Source of the DNA: Panax quinquefolius
Taxonomy: Eukaryota; Streptophyta; Magnoliopsida; Apiales; Araliaceae
Direction of reading: 5' to 3'
Length of the DNA stretch: 64,000 nucleotides
NCBI GenBank assembly: GCA_020205615.1
Contig: CM035163.1
Location: forward strand, 53,789,899-53,853,898
Positions within the stretch are counted from its first letter, which is position 1, and each line of letters begins with the position of its first letter. Below, in pieces: positions 44,041 through 56,000 of the stretch. Position numbers and translations under genes: made by a program. The notes below the pieces were generated by a model that was not told where the DNA came from, searched no databases, and saw nothing but the letters and a program-made list of their open reading frames with translations.

Positions 44041-46460
44041 ACATGATATCCAGAAAATCGATTAAAATTTCTGATAAAACATAAAGTTCAAGTAATGTAA
44101 AGTTCTTGACTCAAAAATATTAACTTAACAGTAAATAGAAAGATCCAGATCAGGATATTAGATGAAACACAAACTATTAAAGATATTCTAATCATTTCTG
44201 GATTTTTCACCATTTAATGATAAACTGAATAAACGAATAATAATATCTTACCATAATATGGAGTATGAAAGAAAATGATATTCCTTTTACCATAAAAAAA
44301 ATTGATACCCCTTACCATAATAATGATATCTCTTACCTTGGCATGTGATTTGATTTTGCTTTCTGTGAAATTGATTAACTTAAACAATGTTTGCATTCCT
44401 TATCTACACTTGAAGTAACCTTACACTCAACAGAAATACTCACAATATTGTAGTAAAAGAATTTTATATTTTTAGTGTAGTGATGGTATGTGTTTAGTTA
44501 CTCAACCGAGTAACCTATTTATACTAAAAATTAAGGAAATAATTAGGACACACGCTTTGACAAATGAGCTGCATAAAATAATGGTAGTGGAATTTATGGT
44601 CCCATAGAGAAACCAACTTGTATAGGTTTTAACAAAATTTGTTCAATAATAGAGTTATGGTCCATATTACTTTAGAAAAAGTAGAGTGTCGGCAAGTCCT
44701 GCCAAACTTACTTTTGTAAAAAGAAAATAATTGAACAAACATCTGTATATCATACTTATTTTCATCAACACCTTTTATTCATCAATTATTTACACATTTT
44801 CAATCTTTCAACAATTATTCACAATTATTAACATAAACTCACAATACTTCCAACTGGTATAATTATATCATATAAAATAATATGAGTTACTGTGCAATAA
44901 CTACTATGATAATTATTGAATGAAAGACTGAGTGACTTCTTACGTAAGAATCAATAGTATGAATCACTGTGCAATATCGTGTGCTACTGAGAAATATTGT
45001 GTACTACTATGGAATCACGCGTATTACTGTATTTTTTATCATTGGGTATTTCAACAGTTAACGGTAAAAATTTTACCGTCAATTAAAGGTTATTTCTGTC
45101 GCTTTCCTTATCCGACAGTTATACTGTTACAAGGCCCACCAATGATTGGTTAATTCGGCACCGTCGTACGAATATTCCCCAAAAAAAAGAATATTCTTCG
45201 ACAAAACGAATATTTTATGACAACTTGCTTACTTCATATATTTTTTGGATTATCCGGCAATTTTCTATAATTATTTCTATTTATAAAAACTATCATTTAA
45301 TAGCTTCAAAATAGAAATACTAACTCCACATACTTTTATATCTTTAAAACATCATCAATATTAAATTTATAATATTTTAAAGCAATTTTTATTATATGAA
45401 TTTCCTCTATTTTTAAACTAAATATAAATAGTTAAAAATATAATAAATATTTATATTATTCAATAATTTTTCAAAATTGTTCGTAAACTATAAAATAATA
45501 TTATAATATTTTTCACCAAGTTTCATAATTTTTCATCATTCATAGAATTTTCTATGAATTTCTTCTATTTTTAAACTAACTATAAATAGTTTTAAAATAC
45601 AATAATTACTTCTACTTTTCAATAATTCATCAAAATTTTACAAAAATTCTAAACTCGATATTATAAGATTTCGTAAAAATATCTAAGCCAAAATAATTTT
45701 TTTTTGATAATTTACTTATAAAATCCAATATATAAATATTTCAATAATTCATAATAATTATCCCTTTTATCAGAAAAATACGGATCTTATGTCCTTTCCA
45801 TGTAAAATTTAATTCTCTACAACTTTGTAAAAGAAAGTTTTTCAAAATTTCGCCTCTAATATAGAGAGAAAGGCTTACTGAAAATTCTGCTACAAAACTT
45901 TCTGAATCAGTCACCTCTTAAAATTCATAAAAAATCATACGTTAATCTTTAACGGTTCAAATTTTTTTGACATATACTCAACTTATATATGTATAACATA
46001 TCCAAAATTTACAACGATCCAATGGTTAGATTAAAAATTATAACTCACGCAATAGAGCTTAATAAAACTGATTTTTCAGACTATGAGTTCTTCGTACCAG
46101 TTTCATTCAAACAGTCCCCACAAAAAATCCACTAGGAATTTTTGAGTGATTATAATTTCTACGTTTAGCTTACTTCCAAGGCTTTCTTTTGTTATATGGC
46201 TCATCTCCTAACTCATTATACATAAAGAGTTACGGATTTTACAAAATCAAGTAGTAAACTAATTTTTATGAAAATTTCCAAATTTCGTTTTTCACTTGAT
46301 TTCTGGATATCTCTCATTTGATTCTTGTTTATACAAGTTTAAATCATCTAAATCAAGTATAAACAAAATCTCTTCATATAAAATTCATGAAAACTTAAAT
46401 AGAAAAAAAATAAATCAAATGTTTTAAACGTACCTTTTTCTTTTAATTTCCTTCTTATTT

Positions 46461-46497
46461 CTTCTTCTTCTTCTTCTTCTTCTTCTTCTTCTTCTTC
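46461..46497. repeat. (CTT)n microsatellite
   Basis: About 12 CTT units, inside a longer pyrimidine-rich stretch (46441-46640). The matching site in the other LTR (about 50950-50990) has an imperfect, shorter version. Confidence 0.95.
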
Positions 46498-46791
46498 CTC
46501 TCTCTTTCTCTCTCTATTTTTTCTTATCTTCTCTTGTGAGTGGGAATAAGGTGGGAGTATCCTCCCTCTTTTCTTTCTCCTCCCTTTCCTTTTCCTCCTC
46601 TATTTCTTCCTTTCTTTTTCTTTCTCCTTCCCCACATGTTTCCCCCAATAATTTTCACACTTACTTTCTTTATTTGCTCATTTATGTGATTAATTTCTCT
46701 TTTGACCATTTATTAATTTAATATTTTATAATTTTAGAATAATAATAATAAATTAAATTAGACTTTTATTTTATAAAAGTCGGGATCTTCA

Positions 46792-47110
46792 ATCACCCCA
46801 CCTTATGAAATTTCGTCCCCGAAATTTACGTACGTACTTAGAATTCTGAAGAGATGAGGATTTCAAATTCTAGCTCCCAGGCTACTTGTCTCATGGTTCA
46901 TCCATTGCTCATTTCCTGTATTTCAGATATCATTCTAGATTACAGCTTCAAAACAAAGATTAATTGACATATCACAATTTGTCAACTTAAGTAAGAAAAT
47001 TCAGCTTAAGTAAGAAAGACACACTAGCGATGGATATTACTTGTCTCTTCCTTCCTAGTTCTAACCCCGGATCTCCGCTAGAGATTATATCCCTAAGCTT
47101 TGATACCAAA
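46792..47110 (-). other. Internal remnant of D: end of pol and leader only
   Basis: The left 120 bp, read in reverse, resembles the end of family A pol: the CTAGCTCCCAG stretch matches the codons for WELE after the chromodomain, and AAATTTCG precedes the polypurine tract (reverse GGTGGGGTG). The right part matches the family A leader and ends with the primer-binding site (CCCTAAGCTTTGATACCAAA, reverse TTTGGTATCAAAGCTTAGGG). Everything between is gone, with a junction somewhere around 46920-46960. Confidence 0.75.
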
Positions 47111-50100
47111 TGTGACGCCCCCAAAATAGGTCTACACAACCCATCTTGGGTTGCCAGAAATAACACACTACTGATGCGAACTTTTCTATTACAACTATTG
47201 AATTGTCATGAAAAATACGACGATACATATACTGTGAGTTTCAATATAAATATTGTAGCGTATATAATATGACAATATTCATACTCAAATTATTACAATG
47301 CCATATAAAATTCAGCAGCAAATATTTCAAGTCCCCAAAGGAAAACGAAAAGATTTATGTCCTCCTCATTCTAATGGAGTGTATTTTGACGCTTTCAAAT
47401 TCGAGTTCGCATCCCCCTATTTGGTTCACCAAATATAACTATTAAATGATGTATCAAATATGTCACACATATTTTAAGTTCTTAGTACAATTATTATGAC
47501 ACACCATTTCATAATTTGATTATGATTGCGACTAGTTCGAAACACCACTTTATACCTATGTTCTCTTTGCTAGTCCCATCTACACTTTTATTACCTGAAA
47601 GGAATTGTGAAGCAAAAGGGCGAGCACAAATATCCCAGTAAATAATATCATAACTTAAGATAATTAAATTATCAATAGCCTTTATCAGTAATAAATCATA
47701 TATTTAGAACATATAGTAGATAATAAAAGTTTTCAACTATAATAGCAGCGGAATCAACAATCCATTAGAAGGGTCAAGTAGAACGTAAAGTCTACTATAT
47801 TCTCTAAATTAAAAGTCCATCGTCAATATTTTATTCCTGTAACACTAATCAACCGTTCTTTGTTGTACCCAAGATAAAGAAAACTTTCACCACCTGTTTT
47901 TACCTGAAACACAAAGCTCATGGTTATACCAAATCACAATTCATATTTATAATTATGCCATTAAATTTATCTTTGCACTCCAGGCCAAAGATATTCAACT
48001 ATAAAGTCAATAATCAATAGTCCATCTTTGCACGTAAGTCAAAGATATACAACTGTAAAACCAACAATCAATCATCCATCTTTGCACGTAAGCCAAAGAT
48101 ATACAACTGTAAAACCAATAATCAACAGTCCATCTTTGCACGTAAGCCAAAGATATACCACTGTAAAACTAATAATCAACAATCCATCTTTGCACGTAAT
48201 CCAAAGATATACAACTGTAAACCAATAATCAACAATCTATTTTTACACGTAAGCCAAAGATATACAACTGTAAAACCAATAATCAACAGTCCATCATTGC
48301 ACGTAAGCTAAAGGTATACAACTGTAAAGCCAATAATCAATAGTCCATCTTTGCAGTACGGGCCAAAGATGACTTTTACCACATCATTTGTCTGTAACAT
48401 TAGTCCATCTTTGCACTACGGGCCAAAGATGACTTTTACCACATCATTTGTCTGTAACATTAGTCCAAATTGCCGACATGATATCCAGAAAAATCGATTA
48501 TAATTCCTGATAAAATATAAAGTTCAATTAATGTAAAGTTCCTAACTCAAAAATAATAACTTAAGACTGAATAGAAAGATCCAGGTCAAGATATTAGATG
48601 AAACACAAACTATTAAGGATATTTTAATCTTTTCAGGACTTTTCACCATTTAATGATAAAACTGAACAAACGAATAATAATATCTTACCATAATATGGAG
48701 TATGAAAGAAAATGATATTCCTTTTACCATAATGAAAATGATACCCCTTACCATAATAATGATATCCCTTACCTTAGCATATGATTTGATTCTACTTTCT
48801 GTGAAAATTGATCAACTTAAACAATGCTTGCATTCCTTATCTACACTTGGAGTAACCTTACACTCAACGGAAATACTCACAATATTATACTCACAATATT
48901 GTAGTAAAAGAATTTTATATTTTTAGTGTAGTGATGGTGTGTGTGTTTAATTACTTAACCGAGCAACCTATTTATACTGAAATTTAAGGAAATAATTAGC
49001 ACACACGCTTTTGACAAATGAGTTGCATAAAATAATGTTAGTGAAATTTATGGTCCCACAGAGAAAACCAACTTGTACACGTTTTAACAAAATTTGTTCA
49101 ACAATAGAGTTGTGGTCCATACTACTTTAGAAAAAGTAGAGTGTCGGCAAGTCCTTCCAAACTTACTTTTGTAAAAAGAAAATAATTGAACAAACATCTG
49201 TATATCATACATATCATTCATCAACACCTTTTATTCATCAATTATTTACACATTTTCAATCTTTCAACAATTATTCACAATTATTAACATAGAGTCACAA
49301 TAATTCCAACTGGTATAATTATATCATATCAAATAATATGAGTTACTGTGCAATAACTACTGTGACAATTATTGAGTAAAAGACTGAGTGACTTCTTGCT
49401 TAAGAATCAATAGTATGAATCATCGCAAAATCTGGTAGTATCTTGAGAAATACCGTGTACTAATGTCTAATCAATCCCAGACATTATATTTTTTATCATT
49501 GGGTATTTTAATAGTTAAAGGTAAAAGTTTTGCCACTAATTAAAGGTTATTTCTTTCGCTTTCCTTATCCGACAGTTATACTACTACAGGGCCCACCAAT
49601 GATTGGTTAATTCAGCACCGTCGTACGAATATTCCCTGACAAAAAGAATATTCCTTGACCAAATAAATATTTTATGAAAACTTGCTTACTTCATATATTT
49701 TTCACATTTTTCGGATTATCCAACAATTTTCTATAATTATTTCTATTTATAAAAACTATCATTTAATAACTTCAAAATAGAAATACTAACTCCATATACT
49801 TTTATATCTTTAAAACATCATCAATATTAAATTTATAATATTTTAAAGCAAATTTTATAATTTTCCATTATTTATAGAATTTTCTACTAATTTCCTCTAT
49901 TTTTAAACTAACTATAAATAGTTTTAAAATACATAACTATTTATATTATTCAATAATTTTCAAAACTATTCGTAAACTATAAAATAATATTATAAGACTT
50001 TTCACCAAGTTTCATTATTTTGTCATCATTCATAGAATTTTCTATGAATTTCTTCTATTTTTAAACTAACTATAAATAGTTTAAAAATACAATAATTACT

Positions 50101-51274
50101 TCTTCTTTACAATAATTCATCAAAAATTTACAAAAATTCTAAACTAATATTATAAGATTTTTGTAACAATATCTCAGCCCAAATAATTTTTCTGACAATT
50201 TGATTATAAATTCCAATATACAGAAATTTCAATAATTCAAAATAATTATCCCTTTTATTAGAAAAATACAGATCTTATGTCTTTTCAATGTAAAATTTAA
50301 TTCTCTACAACTTTGTAGAAGAAAGTTTTTCCAAATTTCGCCTCTAACATAGAGAGAAAGGCTTACCGAAAATTCTGCTACAAAACATTCTGAATCAGTA
50401 ACCTCTTAAAATTCATAAAAATTCATAAGTTAATCTTTAAAGGTTCAAAATTTGTGGAAATATACTCAACCTATATATGTATAACATATCTAAAATTTAC
50501 AACGATCCAACGGTCAGATTAAAAATTATAACTCACGCAATAGAGCTTAATAAAACTAATTTTTTGGACTATGAGTTCTTCGGACCAGTTTCATTCAAAC
50601 AGTCACCACGAAAAATCTACAAGGAATTTTTGAGTGATTATAATTATTACGTTTAACTTACTTTCAGGGCTTTCTTTTGATATATGGCTCATCTCCTAAC
50701 TCATTATACACAAAGAGTTATGGATTTTACAAAATCAAGTAGTAAACTAATTTTTATGAAAATTTCCAGATTTTGTTTTTCACTTGATTTCTTGATTTCT
50801 CTCATTTGATTCTTGTTTATATAAATTTAAATCATTTAAATCAAGCATAAACAAAATCTCTTCATAAAATAATTCATGAAAGCTTGAATAGAAAAAAAAT
50901 AAATCAAAGGTTTTAAACATACCTTTTTCTTTTAATTTCCTTCTTATTCTTTCTCATTCTTCTTCTTTTTCTTCTTTTTCTTCTCTCTTTCTCTCTCTAT
51001 TTTTTCTTATCTTCTATCGTGAGTTGGAATAAGGTGGGAGTATCCTCCCTCTTTTCTTTCTCCTCCCTTTCCTTTTCCTCCTCTTTTTCTTCCTTTCTTT
51101 TTCTTTCTCCTTCCCCATATGTTTCCCCCAATAATTTTCCCACTTAATTTCTTTATTTACTCATTTATCCGATTAATTGTTCATTTGACCATTTATCAAT
51201 TTAAAATTTTACAATTTTATAATAATAATCATAAATTAAATTAGACTTTTATTTCATAAAGTCGAGATTTTACA
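47111..51274 (-). repeat. 5' LTR of D (4164 bp)
   Basis: TGTGACGCCCCC...GAGATTTTACA on the + strand. Collinear with the other D LTR; most of the 320-bp length difference is an expanded 54-bp tandem array. TATA near 48969-48976 on the minus strand. The pyrimidine-rich tract is at 50930-51120. No gene. Confidence 0.88.
48021..48463 (-). repeat. Tandem array: six 54-bp units plus two 60-bp units
   Basis: Six units starting TCCATCTTTGCACGTAAG (48021-48343, one unit 53 bp), then two units with TTTGCA(G/C)TACGGGCC (48344-48403, 48404-48463). Each unit has CTTTG/CAAAG inverted halves. Because 54 is a multiple of 3, one frame stays open (48028-48228), giving an 18-residue repeat; this is a by-product, not a protein gene. 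Confidence 0.93.
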
Positions 51275-52204
51275 ATTTAGCCCATGAATTCCTCAACCAG
51301 TATAACTTACAATCCTAGATGGCCCCTTATCGCTACCAAGTGACCAAGGTTAAGAAACTGAGCAATGAAACGTTCAGGGAATACGCGCAGAGGTGGAGGC
51401 ACATGGAAGCCTAAGTAAGCCCCACCAATGGATGAAGCTGAGATGGTGATGAATTTCATCGATATCCAAGAAGCCCCATATTATGAGAGAGTTATGGCAG
51501 GGATAGGCAAATCCTTCTTCGAGATGATAAAACCCGAGGAAATGGCAGAAATGGTCCTAAAGTTCGGCAAAATCAAAGATCTCACAGCCTTAGAAGCAGT
51601 AGCTAAATTCCTTCAATCCGGAGATTATGGTAGTGATGCCAAAAGAAGTCAAAGAAAAAGCGATGAAGATGTATCTCTCGTTTCACAGGGGAAATCTACG
51701 AGACCCGAGAATAGTCCCTCTACTTGGATAAAGGGAGGCAATCTGCCACAACAACAACAGGTCGCACTCAAGCAAAGCCAAGACAGATAGAGTAAATTTA
51801 TAAGAACGGAATATTTCGTGTTCACTCCACTAAGTGATTCCCTCGAGAACGTATTGGCTTTATTAGTGGACCACAAGAAAATTACTGAATTGGCTCTACC
51901 TCTGGATCCAAAACGCAAAAGATACGATCCAAGCAAGAAGTTTGCTTACCATTCAAGGTCTCCAGGACATGACGCACAAGATTGTTGGTCCTTAAAGTAT
52001 AAAATCCAAAATCTGATCAAAATTGGTGATATTGTGGTCGAACGACCTGACCAGCCAAATGTCAACACAAACTTTTTACCACAACATAATACAAAAGGAG
52101 TGAACATGATCGGGTCAAGAAGCACCAGAATGGATCCAAATCGTAAGTACGTACGAAAGATTGAGGAATACCCCCAAAGGAGCAGAATAAATGTCCTAGA
52201 GTAG
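51275..52204 (+). pseudogene. gag: Gag C-terminal part of element E
   Basis: Reads AHEFLNQYNL, a stop, MAPYRYQVTKVKKLSNETFR, EYAQRWRHMEA, a TAA and one-base shift, then MDEAEMVMNFIDIQEAPYYE and FEMIKPEEMAEMVLKFGKIK (51428-51790). After a second shift: SLENVLALLVDHKKITELAL and the knuckle-like module FAYHSRSPGHDAQDCWSLKY (51941-51990) followed by KIQNLI. The first Cys of this module is Phe. The pattern is that of Tat/Ogre Gag. Open pieces are 120 and 128 codons. Confidence 0.75.
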
Positions 52205-52889
52205 GAAAATTCAGAGGAGTGTATGACAGTAGGAGAAAAATTGGAGACGATCTAACATCAAGTAACTCTGCTATCTAAGCTAATAGGGCGCCAACATTAA
52301 GCTATAAAGTAGCTTTTCACTAAATTGTCAAAAAACCAAAAGAAGGAAGAGGTTTGCCATAGTACAAGCATATATCCCACCAAAATGATCCAGATGGCTG
52401 AAGAAGGTCAAAGTGGGCTGAAAGGGCATGAAAGGTGGAATGATAAAGTTACTAGAAGATCTCGCCATTAGAAAAATCACCCAGAGGAATGAAAATTCCA
52501 TACACCTGTAAACCCCCAAAATCTTATAGCACCGAGATTCGGGGGAATAGGCGAAGAAGGGTATTCATGCTTCTAGTGGACTCATTGGAAAATGTGGTAG
52601 CACTGTTTGTTATGCAGAAAAAGATAACTGAGCTCACTCCACCTGCTGATCCCAAAGGAAGGCAATTTGATCTCACCAAAATATGTCTCTACCATTCTAA
52701 CTCAATGGGGCATGAAACTTCGAACTGTTGGACTTTGAAGCACAAAATCCAAAATCTCATTGAAAATAGAGAGCTGAAGATAGAAATCTCCATGACCAGA
52801 AATGGCGAAAACGAAATAAAGAGCTTATGATTCCCACTTGAGACAGACAATTCAAAGGAAGTGATGGCTATGAGCACCCATCCTGGTAG
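52205..52889 (+). pseudogene. gag: Second, diverged copy of the E gag C-terminal module
   Basis: After about 280 bp of unreadable DNA, 52489-52830 gives LLVDSLENVVALFVMQKKIT, ELTPPADPKGRQFDLTKICL and YHSNSMGHETSNCWTLKHKI. It aligns residue by residue with 51818-52030 (SLENV, KKITEL, DPK, YHS...GH....CW.LK.KIQNLI), about 740 bp downstream. Here the Cys-His-His-Cys set is complete (C, H, H, C in CLYHSNSMGHETSNC). The copies are clearly diverged, so this is not a recent tandem duplication. It ends where the solo LTR A5 begins. Confidence 0.65.
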
Positions 52890-55410
52890 TGTAAGACCCC
52901 AACTTTTATGAATAAAGATGAATTTTTCTATAAATATCATTTTGAATAATTATTATGTTGATTTGTTAAAATATTAAAGTTGTGGGTAATATTTATAAAT
53001 TTTGCAAAGTAAGCAAGTTATTATATAATATTCTATTGGTCGGGAAATATTCATTTTAATAGGGAATATTCGTACGATGACACAATCATTGGTGGACCCC
53101 ACAACGTAATTATTGTCAGAATGAGAAAACAACATAAATATCTTTTTATGAAAATAACGGCGGAAGTTTTACCGTTAACTGTTGAAATAACTGGTGTTAA
53201 AAGTACAGTAATACGTGTGGTTACATAGTAGCACACTGTATTGATTATTGATGTTTACGTGAGAAGTCACTCAGTTATACTCAATTATTGCTACAATAAT
53301 TGTTGCATCATATCTCTCATATTATTCATTCAATTATTGTCACAGTATCATCTGCATAATATTTTATATTATTAAATCAATAATTGAGACGACAAAGTTA
53401 TTCATATTATTATTTGCAATATTGACAATGTCTAGAAGTTCTGTCAAGGAGAGGTTTGGTCACCTAATTGAGCGCCAATAAGGAGAAATCCTTATTGGAA
53501 AGCCCCCTCTTTCCTGGGAACCACCTAGTTGTTAAATATTGCGAATTATAATAATGATGATAAATGTTGTTAAAAATATTGAGGGGATTTTTAAGTTGTA
53601 AATTTTGCTTATTATATGAACACCCATTTATCCATTTTTCAAAATAATCTGTAGAAAATTATTTAATATAATAAAGGTGGGGCCACATGTTGGGGCCACT
53701 GGAAGAAAAATGAATGTGGGAGGGGAGAGTAATCTGATGATTGTCACTGATGGTTGGAAAACAAAGGAAAGAAAGAAAAGTCATGGTTATATATATATAT
53801 ATGTTAGTTTTTTTGTTTTATTTGATAATTGCTTTGAATTCAATTGTCTGAAATGTGGCTAAGGAGTCTGTGATTTTGCGGATTATTTCGTCCGTGAAAG
53901 AAATTCTTAACAGTGCCCCTTCCATTCTCCTATAACAAGGATGCTTAGTTAGAATTGAAAATCACACCAGAATCAGAGAATTCTTCTTCTATAATATTGA
54001 GCGTATTTCTTTCAAGTTTTAGAAAGCTTTGAGTGTAGAAAATAGTGAAAGTTTTCTTCAAGAATATCTCCGCTATACCAGTCGAAATACTTCTTTTCAA
54101 GGTAAGGGGTGTTATTTTTGTTCAATATTCGCTTGAAATAATATTTTCTTCCATACTTTGTAGTATGTAAGTAATATTATTTCGTTTCAGATTTTGAATC
54201 CTATACTTATTTGGTTAAAGTTTTGTCTTCTATACTCTTTGAAATTAGTCAAATATCCTTAAAATTTGCGTTTCATCCAGTATCTTTTCATGAAAATATT
54301 ATTCTTAGCATTCTTGATAAGTTTTAACCTTTTCATGCCAGAGTACTATTCACGGGTTACTATTCATGAAGTACTATTCATGGGGTACTATTTACTCGAG
54401 TACTATTCACCCAGGGTACTATTCATGATAAAAATTAATTCGTTTTCGGTCCAAATCATTTTTGGTACAATATTATTCTTGAATTTTACTCCACAAAGCA
54501 GTATCATGTTGACAATTTGGACGTTATTGATTTCTGGATAAATTAAATTATAAATATTTAAAAATTTATCCTTTGTTTTCATTTAATTGAATTCTTATAT
54601 CATTTTCATCATCCTCATGTTTATATTATGATGAAAGTTATCTTTGGCCCGTAGTGCATAGATGGACTTGGTATGATTATGACCAGTGATTATTCGGTAT
54701 AATCATGACCGTAATGTTACAAAAGATGTGGTAAAAGTCATCATTGGCCCGTAGTGCATTGATGGGCAGTTGTTGGCATGATCATGACCATTGATGAATA
54801 CACGAATATCTTTGGCCCGTAGTGCATGGATAATTTGTGGTCGTGATACTAATGAATATCCTTGGCCGTAGTGCAGGGATGATGTGGATTATTTATTAAG
54901 TCGAGTCTCAAATGATAAAAGTGATGAAAAACCTTTTTAAATCATAAAAGATAGTAGATTTTATTCTCTACTTGACTCTTTTAATGGATTACTTGTTCCG
55001 CTGCAGTTAAAATTGATGTTTATTGTATTTTATCAGTTTAGCACTGTTGAGGACTAATGATAATTTATTCTGCATTATCTTAGTCATAATATTTCTTACT
55101 GGGCTAGTTAAGCTCACCCTTTTGCTTTTATTGTTCTCTTCAGGAAATGAGAATGTAGCCGGGACTAGTCGGGGAACGGAGTGACAGTCCAGATGTTTGC
55201 ATTATTAGTCCTCACTATTCTATGAAATAGTGTGATAATAAATGTATTGAGGACTCCATTTGAGTTTGAATACTGTCTAGAAGACAATATTCATATTAAA
55301 ACTCTCAGTTTATGTTTTATCGTATTTTACACGACAGTTGTATTTAAATTTTGTACCATGTATTTGGCGACTCAAGATGGGTGATGTATACCTATTTTGG
55401 GGGCGTCACA
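52890..55410 (+). mobile_element. Solo LTR of family A (A5, 2521 bp)
   Basis: TGTAAGACCCC...GGGGGCGTCACA with no internal region. Flanks GGTAG (52885-52889) and GTTAG (55411-55415) are a target duplication with one mismatch. Typical product of LTR-LTR recombination. It has the conserved U3 block (53424-53505) and three full GGCCCGTAGTGCA copies plus one shortened copy (54646-54876). The TATA site reads TATAACAAGG. In place of the hairpin array it carries a short GTACTATTCA repeat. Confidence 0.9.
54341..54428 (+). repeat. GTACTATTCA short tandem repeat in A5
   Basis: About six degenerate units of 13-18 bp containing GTACTATTCA(T/C). It sits where other family A LTRs have the TTATTCCA hairpin array. 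A4 has related GTGAATAG words near 58790-58860. Confidence 0.85.
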
Positions 55411-56000
55411 GTTAGAACACAAGGTGAACTGGTTATAATGCGGGGAGTAGGAGAGGAAATAAGTGAGTCCCCCAAGGAAATTCCTCTGCCACCGTCAAAC
55501 ATTCTGTTACCCAAAATTAGCAACCACATTCCTGATTTTATCATCCTAGATGATGAGGAGGAAATACTGATCCTTTCCAATGAAGAAAAAGCTAATAGGG
55601 AAAGTCTCTCCCGAGAAATGCAATAACAGTTCGAGAGAACTTTCAAATTCAAATCCTCCCAGACCCATGGAAAAGATGAAGGAACAAATCAAGAAAAAGG
55701 AGGAAAGTGTGTTAAAAAAGTTAACTCATCAAGGAATCAAGAGCTCATCACTTTTTTCGACGGGTCTAGTTGGAGCGTCCCAAAGGGATGTACCGAATCA
55801 GAAAGTGATTAAGTTATTGCAGTGTTTAAAGATGTTTTAGATAAGGAAGTAACCTCTACTGCCAACATCGAAGGCAACCTAACCACTTGCAACTAGACTA
55901 ATAAGCCTCAGATATCCAAGAACATTTAGATCCAGAGGATACGATTGCGGGTCCCAAAAAGTGTGGGGATGTTATCATTTACTTAGCTTTATGTCGTGTA
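55411..56000 (+). pseudogene. Coding fragment of element E, unassigned
   Basis: One open piece reads GVGEEISESPKEIPLPPSNI and PDFIILDDEEEILILSNEEK to a TAA at 55624-55626. A second, shifted frame reads PRPMEKMKEQIKKKEESVLK and a third FFDGSSWSVPKGC. An acidic then basic composition is seen, but no catalytic motif. By position it should lie in or near the start of the pol region or an extra ORF of E. I cannot assign a domain. Confidence 0.35.

Larger units (their letters stand above)
42948..46791 (-). repeat. 3' LTR of D (3844 bp)
   Basis: TGTGACGCCCCC...GGGATCTTCA on the + strand. Contains the CTTTGCAC repeats (43802-44040), a TATA box (CTATTTATAC near 44515-44525, reverse TATAAATAG), the GAATATTC motifs (about 45170-45200), a long AT-rich tract without genes (45240-46440), and a CTT microsatellite. 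No ORF here looks like a gene. Confidence 0.88.
42948..51274 (-). mobile_element. Element D: LTR element with almost no internal region, TSD ATTTA
   Basis: Two LTRs (3844 and 4164 bp) flank 319 bp. Perfect target-site duplication ATTTA at 42943-42947 and 51275-51279. It has a primer-binding site and the LTR end GGGGGCGTCACA (reverse) like family A, and short stretches similar to family A in U3, but the LTR is longer and otherwise different. All protein-coding sequence is missing. It was inserted in E gag and the host frame rejoins across it. Non-autonomous. Confidence 0.92.

Noticed and set aside
48028..48228. 66-codon ORF with an 18-residue repeat
   Set aside because: It is a frame kept open because the 54-bp repeat is a multiple of three. 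There is no start context, no homologous ORF in the other LTR and no conservation of the protein.
48021..48463. Regular repeats that could be mistaken for a CRISPR array
   Set aside because: Units are direct tandem copies without unique spacers, in an LTR of a plant retrotransposon.
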